Positions 48,791 to 61,736 of a stretch of DNA of 64,000 nt are shown in pieces. Both the position numbers and the translations under genes were made by a program. The DNA comes from Plecoglossus altivelis (taxonomy: Eukaryota; Chordata; Actinopteri; Osmeriformes; Plecoglossidae): NCBI GenBank assembly GCA_036571765.1, contig BROE01000028.1, positions 5,229,143-5,293,142 of the forward strand, given 5' to 3'. Numbering within the stretch: position 1 is the stretch's first letter; the number at the start of each line of letters is the position of its first letter. The notes below the pieces were generated by a model. The model worked only from the letters and a program-made list of their open reading frames with translations. It was not told the DNA's origin and searched no databases.

Positions 48791-49514
48791 GATGTGCTAC
48801 TATGCAGCGGCAAAAAACATACCTTAGTTGTTAAGCTGTGCTTAAAGCTTACTTTGGAGGTTTTGACTAATACATTTTTTTTCCAGTCGTGTCTACAGTG
48901 TGAGTAAAAAAAAGTAATGAATATGATTTCCTCCACAATGTCAAAGAGAATAGAATATTCTGTTCAAAGATTATTCATCCATAATCCATAAGCAAGATAA
49001 AGTACAGCCAAAAGCTCCCACCTTTACCCCAGGGTTTGTGAAATGTTACCTGCAGTCCAACATTGTACACTGCCATTGTACAGTCATGTTCCATCCAAAC
49101 CAGAGGCATCTGTACTGATTCAAATCAGCAACGAGCAACCATCAGCAACATCAATGCCCGAGTTAGTGAGTCAAAACACAACACAGAGTTTCATCTATAT
49201 TTTTTGTTTTTGTTATCTCCCTGAGCAAGTGATTTCCCCTAGTGCACGTTGACTAAATAACAATGGCCCTGTCAATAACGTCAATTTACATTTCTATCCC
49301 TCCAGAGATAACAGCACACTGTTGCAACATCTTTTCCACTTCATTTTGCTTAATTTAAGCAAAATATATCTACTTCTATATTTACAGTGCAATGTGTAAG
49401 TATTAAAATATTGATCATATTCTAATGAATGTATTTGAATAAGTGAAAAACAACTTTAGCAAGATTGTGTGAGCCCACAGTAAGACCTTACATTTTGTCT
49501 ATTGTGATTTTTGT

Positions 49515-49520
49515 AATAAA
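49515..49520 (+). terminator. Possible distal polyadenylation signal for nmur1 (AATAAA; another at 49595-49600)
   Basis: Two canonical AATAAA hexamers occur about 2.5 kb past the nmur1 stop codon. They could serve it if its 3' untranslated region is long. Support is only the hexamer. Confidence 0.2.
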
Positions 49521-52500
49521 TGCTGTGGTCTCTCAGTTGATTATTATTTACAATGTCATCTTCCATGACAAAGTTCTTACAGTAATGTATACACAATAAA
49601 AAATGCCAAACTCTGTACTTGACATTCTCAGATTATAAATATTTTAAATTGATACCACCTGCTGTGTTATTAAAGAAAATATTCAGTCAGTTTGCAAAGG
49701 CATAGGCATTTTTTTCTGGGTGGGGGGGGGTGACTTAGACATTGAATATTTCAGTTTTAAGTGCACTCTGTTGACTAAGGTCAATGCTAAAAGCATTCCT
49801 GAGGCACCCCGATCAAGGGAGACACCAAAACATTTGGTGGGGGTTTGCCACCCGCAAAAGACCATAGACATTTACATTTCTTGAACACCAAATAAACAGC
49901 CCCCCTGTTCCAGTTTACTAACAGTTGGTCAATTGGTCAAACCTCCAGATAGTTTGGTTACCTCACTGACTTATACCCCACAAAGCTCCTCGGGTCACAA
50001 GGTGACTCAGCCAGTCTGATCTGTAGTGGGGGTCTGTTCTGCCTGATTGCTTGGAGTCGCAGTGTGTTCATATAGAAGAGCAGAGTGAGGAAATGTCTTT
50101 TGGCATATCATGCTGCGAGTTCAACACTGAACAACTAGATAAAACTATTTTTAGCTTCTGGGGAAAAAATGGTATGTTCTAGGTTGACATTTGTAGTACC
50201 TTGCTGCTGAAATTATGAATATATACCATGAGTCACTTAACATTTCATATCCACAGTAAAGTATATATTTTATCTGCTATCAGTGTGGGCCTATAAGTGA
50301 GTAGTTTCAGTAGCTACAGTAAAAATGTTAACAATTTTGATTATTTTCATCTGAACTGGTTTAGTTAGACAGATTCAGTTTTTTCCCCAGAATATGATAA
50401 CTACCACCAGATTTATAATGTTAAACAAAAACAGAATGATGCTATTCATTGTTCAGCAAGTTCACCTATGCCTCTTTCACAGCTTTCAGGTGTTATTCGG
50501 TACACCATGATAACAGCCTTTACACTATCAAAGGTTATACCTTTGAATAGTTATGGTGCTAAACAAAGAAATACACATAGTATTTTCAACTCCCCTAAGA
50601 AGTGGATTAGAGTACAGGATCACTGTTTGACTGAATAAATGAATTTGCAAAAGTCTCTTTTTTATTACGAACATTACATGTACAAAAGGATCACAATGTT
50701 TTTAATCTAATTATTCATTTACTTACTTACTTATTTGGTTATGTATTTGTTTAATTATTTATGTATTGTATTTATTTGTTCATCGCAGTGGCTGTATATC
50801 AACAATGTATATTGAAATGACCACAGAATTCTTAGACATTCTTAGACATAGATTTTGATCCATAGCTTTGGTATTCAAGTATTCATGCAGAAAATGTTAG
50901 ACAGCATATGTTACCTCCTTAAACAATTGGGGGAGAGAGACAACATGTTTTCATTTGCACATGATATTTCATAAGAACAGCATCGCGCTTATCAAACTCA
51001 CAAAATAAAAGCACAATTGAGGTTACTGGCTGAAACTATATATATTTGAAACACATACTTTGATTGACCTCACAGTCATATGACCCATCAGTGCTTTTCT
51101 CTTGGAATTATAGTTTCGTTTACAGCTTTTGTTGTCAAAAGCTCAAAGGTTTGGTCATGTGAGAAACATCCTAATTGCACTACTTTTAAATCCCAAACTA
51201 TACCCAATCATCCTCATTCTTCAGCCCAGGAGCAGCGCTGATGTATGGATACTTCAGAGCATCTCAACAGATCAAAGTGTACTCTCGATCTTCCCAACCC
51301 GGCACCCTTTATACAATATTTGAGGCAAGTGTCTTATTAAAGCCTCATGAAAGGACAAAGAGATGTCCATTTTCCTCCAAGGCCTCAGACAGGCATTCAA
51401 CTTTTTGTTATGTTGTAAAAACATGACCTTTCACTACCCCTGTGCATGTTTGAGGAGCATAAAGAACATTTGAAAAAGCTAATGTACAGGGAATTAAAGC
51501 AACACAGCCTTTAAAAGAGGCTCTTCAGACTATATGATCGACGTGATTATCTGTTACCAAGTGTCAGAGATAACAGCTATGAGATAATTTTTAATTAATT
51601 CTCCCCTCACAGCACCTGTTAAGCCTATAGTATCTCAAATTCAAAAGTGTGGTGTCATGAAGGCAGAGACAAAACCTCAAATGAGGTTGGTGAGTTGGCC
51701 ACAAAGACACAAAGCACCAAATGAGGTCCATTTGGACTGGCCAAAAGGACACACAGGAACTATGATAAGAATATGTTGAGAGGGTCTTGGTCACTGAAAG
51801 AAATTGCTCCTTAGCTTTCCTTATGTCTTCTATCCAATACATCAAAATAGCCCCATGAAGTGACCCAATAACTTAGAGAGTTAGTGGCTTCATATTTTGG
51901 GAGTGAGACCAAATAAATCCAATAACATGAAGTCCAAAATCTTACAAAATGCATATAGCATTTTATAATAATTGCATGCAATGCAATAGTACTTGTAGTA
52001 ACTGAGGCGACTGCGTTCTACAGTAGGTGTCGGCCGATTAGTCACAGCAAAAAATGTGTTATCTTTGAACTGTTGAGCCAATGGAAAAATAGGAAAGTGC
52101 AGACTATTGGTGACCTTAATTCATCAGCCTCACATACAGACAACAAACGCACAAACACCCACACACAAACACATCAAACCCAACCCGAGGGAACCTGCAT
52201 CGGCGACCAACATGGCAATTATACCTTGAGTGGCTTGTGTTCTTTCTGTGCTCGTCATTGAAGTAATACTGATGAAGTCACTTCATGTGGCAATGAGCTT
52301 GGGGAAGGGGGGGGGGGGTGCACTGTCTTCCATTTCCCAGAAGTTCCATTTAAAACTCAGTGTTCTATGCAGTACTGCCTGCTTTTTCGAGCTTATCCCA
52401 ACATGACTCATACTGTACAGTGGACTGAGAAGAAACATGTCCTAACAAATGGGCCGCAAACAAGAATAGATGGCTAGAATTCCCTGTAAAACTTGCTTCT

Positions 52501-53564
52501 ATAAGTGATTGAACTCAAACTCAAGTCTACATCTTCAGGCATTTCTCTTCGTATCTACTATCAAACCGTGTGTATGTGTAAACTGCAGTTTGATCACATG
52601 GCTCGATCTTACTACTGGCCAAAACTCATGTAATTTTAGAATACATCTGGGGATTTTTCTGACTTCCCTGATAAAGCTGAGAGGGAGGGAAATGTTGTAG
52701 TGACATAAATGGGTTGTATACTGATGTACAAGCTTTCCTCCTACCTTTGTGAAGGTGCTTTTCTTATGTTGTATGACAATGTTGCAGGGTAGCTCAAGCA
52801 CTTGCTGTGTCAAAGAGATAAAACTGAGCTTACAAATCCAATTTCCTCCTTCAAGAGAAATAAGTATAGACTTATGTGTGAGATGTTTAAAGAAAAGGTG
52901 CTGTCTGCAGCTGCATTGCATCTTTCTTTTGAAGCATTCACTTACTGCTTAGCCAAAGGGATGACATCAAGGAGAGGAACAGGGGCTTTAAATGTCATCA
53001 GAAGTACTGCTACCAGTCAAACGATATCTGTCCTCGGTCTCACAGTTACAGACTGAGAACCCACTAGTCACATGGGACTATGACTTCACTTCCATCGGCT
53101 CACCCGTTTCAAATAAAAAGGTTACACAAAGGCCATGAGAGCTAGAAGGAATCTGTTCCATCTATCTTCGTCAACAGGAGAACAAACGCAAACAAGAAGA
53201 CGGCGACAGTGGTCACATGGCGCAAAGCGATGGACACCGGGCCATTCCTTTCTCTTGGTGATTCCTGGACAAGACATGCAACGCTCTGAGGACAACTGCT
53301 TCTCCAGAATGTTACTGCATCTCGCTTTAGGAAGTCATTGTAGAAACTGCATACATGTGCAGTATGTATGCGCGCGATCCTCTGGTTATACCATTTTCCC
53401 CTTCCACTGTACATTAGTTAATGTTTAAGTTCACTAAGATATTGTCTGATGACTGGACGATGTCTTAACAGGCAGACTAGACTCTTGTTTGCCAATTAAC
53501 TAACTAGTCTTCGTTCGTTACTCGTTACTGTTCGTTACTATTCACAAGTTTTTTCTCTCTCCCC

Positions 53565-54082
53565 CGGAGTTGAGTTCTGTCCTGGATGCTGCCCTGGTGA
53601 TGACTCCACCCCAGGTGCCCCGCCTCATCTCGTAACCTGATCTGTGGACTCGAGTGCTCCTCAACTGTCGGGGAGTAGTTCCTTCTCTGTAGTTCTTTAT
53701 CAACAGTCCATCTGCATATGATTTTAGCAGGTGAACAAATGGGCACGTGCCAGTCCTGAACCATCTACAGCCTGTCCGTCCTTCGGGGTAGGATCTCTCC
53801 TTCACTGTGGTTCTCCTCAAGGTTTCTACTTTTTTCCCACAGGGTTTTTGTAGTTTTTCCTTGCCGAGAAGGAGGGTCTAAGGACAGGGGATGTTCTGGG
53901 ATGTTTGTCTATTTGCTGAAGTCACTTGGACATTGTTTATTGTTTACCTTGCTTTGCTGTTTATATACATATATATATATATACATACTGTGTATGTTCT
54001 ATGTTTGCACTTCCCTGCCACAGTAAATTCTGTGCTTTTGTATCTTGCATGGCGTATAAAAACCAATTCTGATTCTGATTTG
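53565..54082 (+). mobile_element. Non-LTR retrotransposon tail, apparently mosaic
   Basis: The left part (to about 53920) matches the LINE tail at 21120-21541 in several blocks (CAGTCCATCTGCATAT, CATCTACAGCCTGTCCGTCC, AGGACAGGGGATGTTC). The right part (about 53950-54082) instead matches the 3' tail of the LINE at 28118-28925: a TATATA run, CACAGTAAATTCTGTG, TTGTATCTTGCATGGCG and a terminal CTGATT tandem. No coding part is intact. Either the two families share a 3' terminus or one inserted next to or into the other. Confidence 0.75.
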
Positions 54083-57000
54083 GAACTGAATTGGTTAAAC
54101 TCACACCTCTGTAGAAACACCACCCACCATGTAGTTGTAGTCAGGAGTATTCCAAGACTGAATCCCATAGTGTGTCAGAGAAGGCGATGACTGTGGACAT
54201 CTGTGAGATATTATATCCAAGTTAGCATAAAAAATAACTTGGCTTCTACTCTATTGTTCAATTATTCTAAATCCAACAATAACAACAATTTTGTATACTA
54301 TTTTGCTTGCACCAGCAATATAATGTGTTTCTATTTAAAACCTGTAATTTATATCATTAAATTACAGAAAACAGAATTTTACACTGGCTCTACTGCAGAC
54401 CATTCATAATACATGTTGTGTTACACTCATGAGATATAATTTAAACTCACATAGAGTAAATACCTGTAAGTATAAATCCAATTCGCCACCATGGTGAGCA
54501 GCACTGAACCATAGACACCTGGGTCTCTCGACAGAGGGCATGATTATATGGTTTCTTGACGTTTCTCATCATGTACATAAAGGAATCAATGCATGAATGT
54601 CACAACATCAAGTAATTTTTTTAAATGATAGCTTGACAGCGCATTTATCTTAACCTGGTATGTTTGCAGAGTTCACAAACGCAGCAGAACTTTCGGAAGA
54701 ATCAGAGTCTGACGGCTGCATGGTAAACACAAGCCTACTGGCTCCCAGCTGTTTTGTTTAGCATAGCTTCACGTACCTGAGTGACATGTACACTGTCCCA
54801 GTTTCTCTGTCTCTGAAGCTTGGGTTGAAAGACACCGAAGGACAAACCAACCGTTAAGATTTATGATATGCAATCATTCGTATCTAGTCTATAAAGTGAG
54901 GCTGTCTCACCATTGACCTTAGTTGGCTCCGCCAGTATGGAGAGCTGAGGAGAAGACGACAAGAAAGGGCTAGATGCAACTTTACCTTTGACCCTTTACT
55001 GAATTTTAAAGGGTTTGAGACAATGTGCACCTCACAACCTTGTCTTTCCTGTAGTTTGCATTTGACAAACAACAATGGTAAACCACTGTTAAGTGCACGC
55101 CTGGGTTGGGATTTTAGATGTCATGCTGTTCAAACCAGCTGACCTGATCCCTATCAAGTTGCTGTCTATCTAATCCCAATGGCTACTCACTCTGACACCA
55201 GCTAGGCTTGTCAACGATTTCCATGCCCTGAACCTGGAGGATGCAGAAAGTGTGAGGGGTTCACGCTTCTGGTCAAAACATATGCTAAGAGTCAGGGTTT
55301 AAGCCTGAGAAGCCACCAGTGGAGCAAATTCAGCTGAGGTTCTACATATGAGTACTTGGGAAGCTTGAAGAGTTGCCAGTCAGTTGCATTCTAGATTTTC
55401 TGCTGAGGGCGTACTGTACATGCCGGTAGGCTGGCAAGAAGGAAGCTACTGTAGGGATATCTGTGGTTTGGGTGAGCAGAAGAGTAGAGTATTCTGTCAG
55501 AGGAGGGCAGATCCAGTTGAAGTTGAGTAAGAACATCAGCAAGTCTGAGTCGGGGTCGCATCCTTTTGTGGCGCTGCAGGCCTAACAGCCATGTTGACTG
55601 GTTCTGAGTCGATGTGACATGTTGGGCAGTTTTTCCACAGAGTCCTGCCATTGGGGCTGTGCTCAACTTGTAGAAAAGGGGTTACATAACTCTATTAGCT
55701 AGCTTTGAGCTATCGATAGTTTTGTGGTGTGTGTATGTGTGGGCAGGGGGAGGGGCTTTTAAGTTCTTGTTGTGATGGGTATTGTGCAGTTAATAGGGGA
55801 TTGTCCACACTGACAGCATTGTGTTATTCTTTCTATGTGATTGCTTTTTTTTTTAAAGAATCATTACTTTCTTTCCAGCTTTCTCAGTCTCAAAGGAGCC
55901 AGTTCCATAGAAGCAAAGAGGAAATCTGGAATAAATAAAGCAACCATACACTTACAATAGCTAGACTGCTACCAGTGGATTTCAACTAAAAGGAAGTCAC
56001 TGCTCCTACAGAGCAGCAGACTGAAGTCTCTGCTTCTTTGCTGCCAAGATAACTGAACCAAATGTAGAAGCGTAAAATTGATGGACAGCCCAAGATAGAG
56101 ATTAGAGTCGAGAATGTCCCTACATGGTAGGGCTACGCACCATTGTCCCATCTGTTTTTACTCCTTAGAGAGACTATGAATAAGAATCCTAACACTCTCA
56201 GGGAACAGGAAAGGGGTGTTGCCAATTGAGTAGAAGAAAGCCATAGAAGGCCAAGTAGATAGGTTAGTGCTCCTGTTTTGAGATGTGTCCTTCCTGAAAG
56301 CAAACAAGGAACAGGAAGAGCAGGTTGAGTAGTTCATAGGCAGATAAGTGAGTGGGAACACACCCTCTTAGAAAAGGTGAAAGACCTGAGAGGAAATGTG
56401 GGAAAATAGAAGCTGACTTCTACTGGACAAGAACAGGTACTAACTCATACAAGCAGCCTCTGTGGTCCTTGGTACATTAAGTAACATACACTGTGGCCTA
56501 CAAACATCTGCAAAGTGCAAACTGCCTGAACATTTTCAATGAACTCAAAGCTACTTCTTATCAGTCCTTCAAATGGCCATTTTATTTATAGGTGCCAGAT
56601 GAGATGAAGTGAAAACAGATCTCCTGCTTTTCTTTACTACAGTCATACCAAGTTGCATGAAAGAAGTTTCTAAGTTGTTTTTCATCTTTAGCACACATGT
56701 GCAGGTTAGATCCAGATATGAGGTATCATATGGTATCATATATCTTCAAAGGTTTACATTGAGGTCATGTAACAATGGTGAGGATGTTTTTCTGTCATGT
56801 GATAAACTTTACAATTGTGTTTTTTTCTATAGGACTATAGGGCCAATAATTCTCTTCAATTTTAGCAAAATGCTGTAAATGCCGATTATAATGTACATGC
56901 ATAGTTCACTGAAATCCCAAAGTTCCCAAATGGCAAATCCCTTTCCAACAAAACAAATAAACAAAATGATGAGGCGAAATGCAATCAGGCTTGAACTGTG

Positions 57001-60000
57001 CCAGGAAATGAATGTAGATGAGGCTGACACTGTGGATCAAAATAGATGGTGCCATGGGTGGTGAGTGACTTGTTTTTGCAGGAGGTAATATTTAGTGTCG
57101 CACAAAGCCATACCTGTACCGTCTGGCTAAACCCTGATAATTAGAGTCCAGAAATAAAACTGCCACTAATTGTTATATTCAAATTATTCTTAAACCTTTC
57201 AAACGTGTTGCTACTGGAGACAGATTGGTATCCTGTGGTTTAGAGAACAGGTGTTTGTGGTAATTTACATATTACAGGGGAGCTGTGCAATGAAAAGGAG
57301 TTCTGTCTCAGTTCTCTAAAGCTGTCATAATCAGTTAGTGGACGTTGGACTACCTCAGACATGAACGAGTCATAAATCGACTGAACCTGTTTGGTAACTA
57401 GCCTAGATGTTCGATGTCTGTGTGTCACAGACGATGGTTGTCCCTGATCATTGAGTTGTACAAGATCCTCAAATTACAGCATATCTTCAAAGACAGGAGA
57501 AATATGATAAAGGCTTCCCACAACAGAATTGAACAGGCAAACAGGAACTGCAGGCAGAAAATGTAACTGAGGGTTGACATACAAATTCTACAAAAAGGTG
57601 ACAGGTTGTCACCAACAGGCACACACAAACACATTTACAACTCTTCAATACAAATTGTCTTGCCGTGAAAGGTTGTAGTATCATCATATGTATAGATTGA
57701 CTCAATTCCCAGTTGAATTAATCACTCCAGTCATTTAAACTTTAACCAACAGTAATGAATTTATTCTAAGACTCTCCACTCCAGTGGCTTGATGGAAAGC
57801 CAAGCACGTATTTTCTAACGCTAATGATGACATTTGTTTTAGAAAATTAGTATCTAAAGGACAGCTGATGAGTAAGATTGTTGTTTGGGAAACTGGTCAC
57901 AGCTACAACCATGAACATGTGAGGTTACCTTCATCTCACCAGGATTGGATATTGTTGGGGGGGGGAAGCGAGAAAAAGGAGAGATCCATTGTATTTATGA
58001 ATATTTAGACATCAGAATATGTCCTTAATATTTCTCGTAATTGATATTTGAATTCTGAGTTTTCAAACTTTTTCCAAATGTTTGTCAATCACAATGGTGC
58101 TGAACTTGTAATGATTTCAGGGATGGTTTAGTTAATTAGGCTAATCTGACTTAACGATTAGAACAAGCTACACGCGGCTCATTACCTCCATCACATTTGG
58201 AGCTCTTTCCCACTGCATTTGGGTATAATTGCGGAAATTAAGCGATAGTATCCAGTCTGCAATTACTATGCTACACAAATAGCACTGACGAACTGAAAGT
58301 AGTTCACACCAACATTACTTGACATCCTTTAGAGAAGCAAATAACGTGGATGATGGCATGTCTAATGCTTTAGCTTGAAGACAGGCTCTGCATCATTACC
58401 TTTGTTAATTAAGGAGAGATAAACCTTAATGTGTTTTTATCATATTATTAAAAAAAACCTGGCATAATTACAGGCATGAACATTTTGCTGTGTGGAGAGA
58501 AATACTGTCACCAGTGTAGGGGATGGGACTGAAAATCCTGTCACTGTTAGACACACATGGTCACTAAGCAAACAGATGCTGTCAGAAAGAGTCAAGTACA
58601 GAGAAACAGCTCCAGGGTCCAAGAAGAAGACTAGACAACGCTGCCATTTTAGAGGCAGCGTCCATGCACGTCCGTCCAAATGATTTTAAATGCAGTACTT
58701 GCAGTACCGTATTCTCTATAGATGAATACACATTTCTGCAGCTTGACAAAACCAGAAGACAAAAGGGTGACTAACCGAATAACTACTCTATATTTGGCTT
58801 CAATAAATGGCTTGTCCCATGTTCCAGTTCTATTGCACCATATCTGTTTTTCTTATTTTCCTGACAGCAAAATGGCTGTGCCCCAGTGGGGCCCAACTTT
58901 AGTCATCACTGGATCCAAACACTTCTTTTTGGAAAGCAGTGATGGGTAGTGGATCCCAGCTTGAAAGCCATTAAGCAACCCCTTAGGAAACAAATCAAAA
59001 TCCAATCTCACTCCACAGTCAGTAATGACCGAAATGAGGGGGAGTGTCTTTTAAAGAGAGCGCTTCTTTTAAACATTTAGTCCTGTCATCATTTTCTTTA
59101 CTCTTGTAATGACCATAAATGATCTGAGGATGCCAACAAAAATACAGAAAATTGCTCCATGTTATCATGAAACAATTCTCCCATAGACAATAAGAAAACA
59201 GCAATATGTTTGCAAAGTTCAAATGCATAGAATGTGTTGGACCTCTTCATAATAGTGTGGCTACCATGTTTGAGAACCTCTTATATCAGAACATTTTCCC
59301 ATACAATGTGTTAGACAAGGTCAGACAAAAATCTAAGAGTGGCAGTCACACGTCTGCATAAGTGAACTGACATGTAAGGCCACATCAACGACAACACACA
59401 ATTATCCAGAAAATGTCATTCATCCTAAATGATTCAAAGAATCAATACATTTTTATCATAATTTATTAAAACACATTTTCTCTTGTTACAATGCCATCAG
59501 GAAAATCAGAGGACATCTGAAGTGATCATAGAACATTATAAGGTACATGTTGGATTTGTGTTCATATAATGAATGTGACTCACTTGCCTAACTTGGACTG
59601 CCTGTAACAGTCTAAAGCTGCTGTTGTGGCCAAAGTCATATAAGCTAATGTGTAGGGAGGTCCTAGAGAGGAAGAAGGCCAAGGTCTGGGTTGCATCATC
59701 TGTCAACTTGTGTCCTGTGCACGTTAACTTCTCAGAGGAAGATGGCACAAGCTGGAAACAACAAACTGTTGGCTTGTAATAGTGAGGAGATTAGGGGTAT
59801 TGCCAGAGTTCAGAGGGAGAAGGAGATGGGACAGAGGCTAAGACAGGACGCTAGGCTCCTTGTTTGGAGTTTCTGTGTCCTCCTTAAGAGGAGGAAAGAG
59901 AGCATGGAGATGGCATTGAGCGGACATTAGAGGTAATGAGCTCAAATACATGGTGCATCATGGAAAAGGGGGAAAACAAGATTATGGGACAATACTGGGA

Positions 60001-60333
60001 AATAGATGTGCAAGGTTTTAGACGTCTTCATGCATTTTATGTCTTCCTAAATTATCACCGTCTTGATTTTGAAAGAGATTCCACTTGTGGCTCTTTTTGA
60101 CCAAAATCCTTCTCGCGATAATATCCTACACAAAAACATATTGCTTAAGTTCTTAAAATAGGCCTACACACGGTGTCCTGGAAAAGGGCACGTTCCGAAC
60201 ATCTGAGACAACAACATCCCTGTTGCTGTACCCTCATTTAAAGTTCAGTCACATTTCCGGTGGTAGCGGTCAGACATACAGCCCAGAGCAGTGTTTAAAG
60301 AGCAAACTACTGGTGATATCATTTTCAAGGTCT
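54083..60333. other. Non-coding stretch, including the dynlt2b 3' untranslated region
   Basis: No coding exon could be supported on either strand over about 6.2 kb. An AT-rich block at 58110-58270 is rich in TAATTA-like cores and looks less repetitive than its surroundings. Minus-strand open frames at 55342-55666 show no recognisable domain. Confidence 0.5.
59462..59467 (-). terminator. Possible polyadenylation signal of dynlt2b (AATAAA)
   Basis: On the minus strand this is a canonical AATAAA about 870 nt beyond the dynlt2b stop codon. It is a hexamer-level match only. Confidence 0.3.
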
Positions 60334-61020
60334 TCAGTAGTAATAGCTGCCAAATGCAGCCGCCACGCAAAATAGGCTGTCCTGAGGAAACAGAAAAACA
60401 GAACATTAAGATTGCACTTCACCATTTTGAAAGAATATTGCAGACATGGCCATGTTAGATTACATTCATAAATATCTCCTGAGCATAGTTGTCTGTGTCA
60501 GCATCCCAGAAACACCTGGCAGCCATTCTGCAGAGAAAGTAAAGGAGGAAGGGCCACGATAAGTTAGTGAGGCCATTTAACGTTTTGTTTTGTTATTTAA
60601 CAGGAAATTGTTTTAGTGCAATGGAGAATATGTTGTTTTAAACTAAGAAGAATCATTTAAATGCAGGTTATGAATCACACAGTACATTCTAATTTTCCAT
60701 TTAAAACCCCATTAGATGCCATGTAAAGTTCATGATAAAACGTTGACTTTGAAATAGAATCATCTTTCAGAATGTGGAAAACCAAGGTTAGAAAAGGTGA
60801 CAAGCAAAGTAAAAATCATATTTATTTTAAGCAATATTATCGTATTCTGGTGTTGTACACAATACTCAAATACATCCGCATAACTCACTTGACCCCTTCT
60901 CCTCGTTGCTCTCCAATAACCACTTGCACAACAAGCTTGTATCGGTCAAAGCCCATTTCTGCAAGTACAGTTAGGGTTTGTTTTAGGAAGCGAAAATAAA
61001 CTAGATTTTATGGGTTTGAT

Positions 61021-61067
<47 letters not shown>

Positions 61068-61577
61068 GTTTATTTGTTTATCCATTAAAAGATGCCCACT
61101 CTTTAGATTGTCCTTGATACAGTCAGCCAAATTGCGAGACAAAAATGGAACTTCTTCAGGATCATAGTTCACACCAGATAGTTGATCTTTCAGAATGTCT
61201 CGAATGCACTCCTTCGCAATAGCTGGTTTGAACCTGTAAGAAGCACGTATCTTGTTTAATAATGTACCTATGTACGTTTTATCACTCACGGAACAGGATT
61301 ACCTAACAGATACTTCCAAATTCGTTTTTCTGAATGATCAGTAGCGCTGGTTACATCTAGCTAGTTGCCTTGGTGAGCTAAAGCTAGGAGTTAGCTGCAT
61401 TTAAATTGATATTGTGCGACTTGTATAAGTATACCTGGAGCCTGGATTACAGTAACGTTACTGCATAGTACAGCTAGCAAGCAGTTGGCACTATCTACCA
61501 TTTATTTAGCCAACTTACTTGTGTTGATAATTTGGTCTAATGAGATATGTATTTCCCGCTGTATGTGATCCTTCCAT
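60334..61577 (-). CDS. dynlt2b: Dynein light chain Tctex-type 2B (DYNLT2B/TCTEX1D2)
   Basis: Complete coding region in five minus-strand exons: 61577-61519, 61233-61100, 60958-60889, 60527-60464 and 60381-60334. Introns are GT/AG (285, 141, 361 and 82 bp). The phases agree at every junction and the parts sum to 375 nt, giving 124 aa plus TGA. The protein is a Tctex1-domain light chain of the cytoplasmic dynein-2 complex, which drives retrograde intraflagellar transport in cilia. Diagnostic stretches: NTYLIRPNYQHKFKP at the N-terminus, YDPEEVPFLSRNLAD, MGFDRYKLVVQVVIGEQRGE, MAARCFWDADTDNYAQ and the C-terminal DSLFCVAAAFGSYYY. Mammalian DYNLT2B is about 142 aa; the difference lies in a shorter N-terminus. 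The start is the only ATG in frame with exon 1, which ends in a strong donor (AA|GTAAGT). An X-box lies about 105 bp upstream. No damage was seen. Confidence 0.96.
61022..61065. repeat. (GT)n microsatellite inside dynlt2b intron 2
   Basis: About 22 GT units, equal to (CA)n in the transcript, take up about a third of the 141-bp intron. They begin roughly 35 nt after the exon 2 donor site. Confidence 0.95.
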
Positions 61578-61682
61578 TTAGCTCATGTAGATACAAATAA
61601 AACAAAAAATTTAACAACACAGTAGTAAGCTAGGCTAAGTGATTAGCTTTTTAACTGGCTGTCTTTTAGCTTGAGCGCTAAA

Positions 61683-61696
61683 GTTACCATGACAAC
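61683..61696. promoter_or_regulatory. RFX X-box motif upstream of dynlt2b
   Basis: GTTACCATGACAAC matches the X-box half-sites GTNRCC and RGYAAC with a 2-bp spacer and one mismatch. It sits 106 bp before the dynlt2b start codon on the upstream side. RFX factors drive ciliary genes through such boxes close to their promoters, which fits the role of this gene. Confidence 0.65.
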
Positions 61697-61726
61697 ACTT
61701 TCCGATTCTCCACACCGAGGGAAGAT

Positions 61727-61736
61727 AGCCAATCAG
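61727..61736 (+). promoter_or_regulatory. CCAAT box near the dynlt2b promoter
   Basis: AGCCAATCAG is an excellent NF-Y-type CCAAT box about 30 bp beyond the X-box. Together they mark the likely proximal promoter, with transcription starting between here and 61577 towards lower coordinates. Confidence 0.5.

Larger units (their letters stand above)
46971..53564. other. Non-coding stretch, including the nmur1 3' untranslated region
   Basis: No coding exon could be supported. AT-rich low-complexity sequence lies at 50701-50780 (TTAT/TTAC-type repeats), and short G runs at 49723-49730 and 52305-52318. The 3' end of nmur1 is not defined by sequence alone. Confidence 0.5.

Noticed and set aside
55342..55666. 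Overlapping minus-strand frames with a PRLRLADVLTQLQLDL stretch.
   Set aside because: No family resemblance, no splice context and frequent stops in the neighbouring sequence.
61285..61350. A possible upstream exon for dynlt2b ending at a GTGAGT donor, giving an open frame SATDHSEKRIWKYLLGNPVP in the right phase.
   Set aside because: It has no ATG and does not resemble the family N-terminus. The exon at 61577-61519 gives an ATG, the expected NTYLIRPNYQHK sequence, a better donor and matching phase, so this stretch is intronic.
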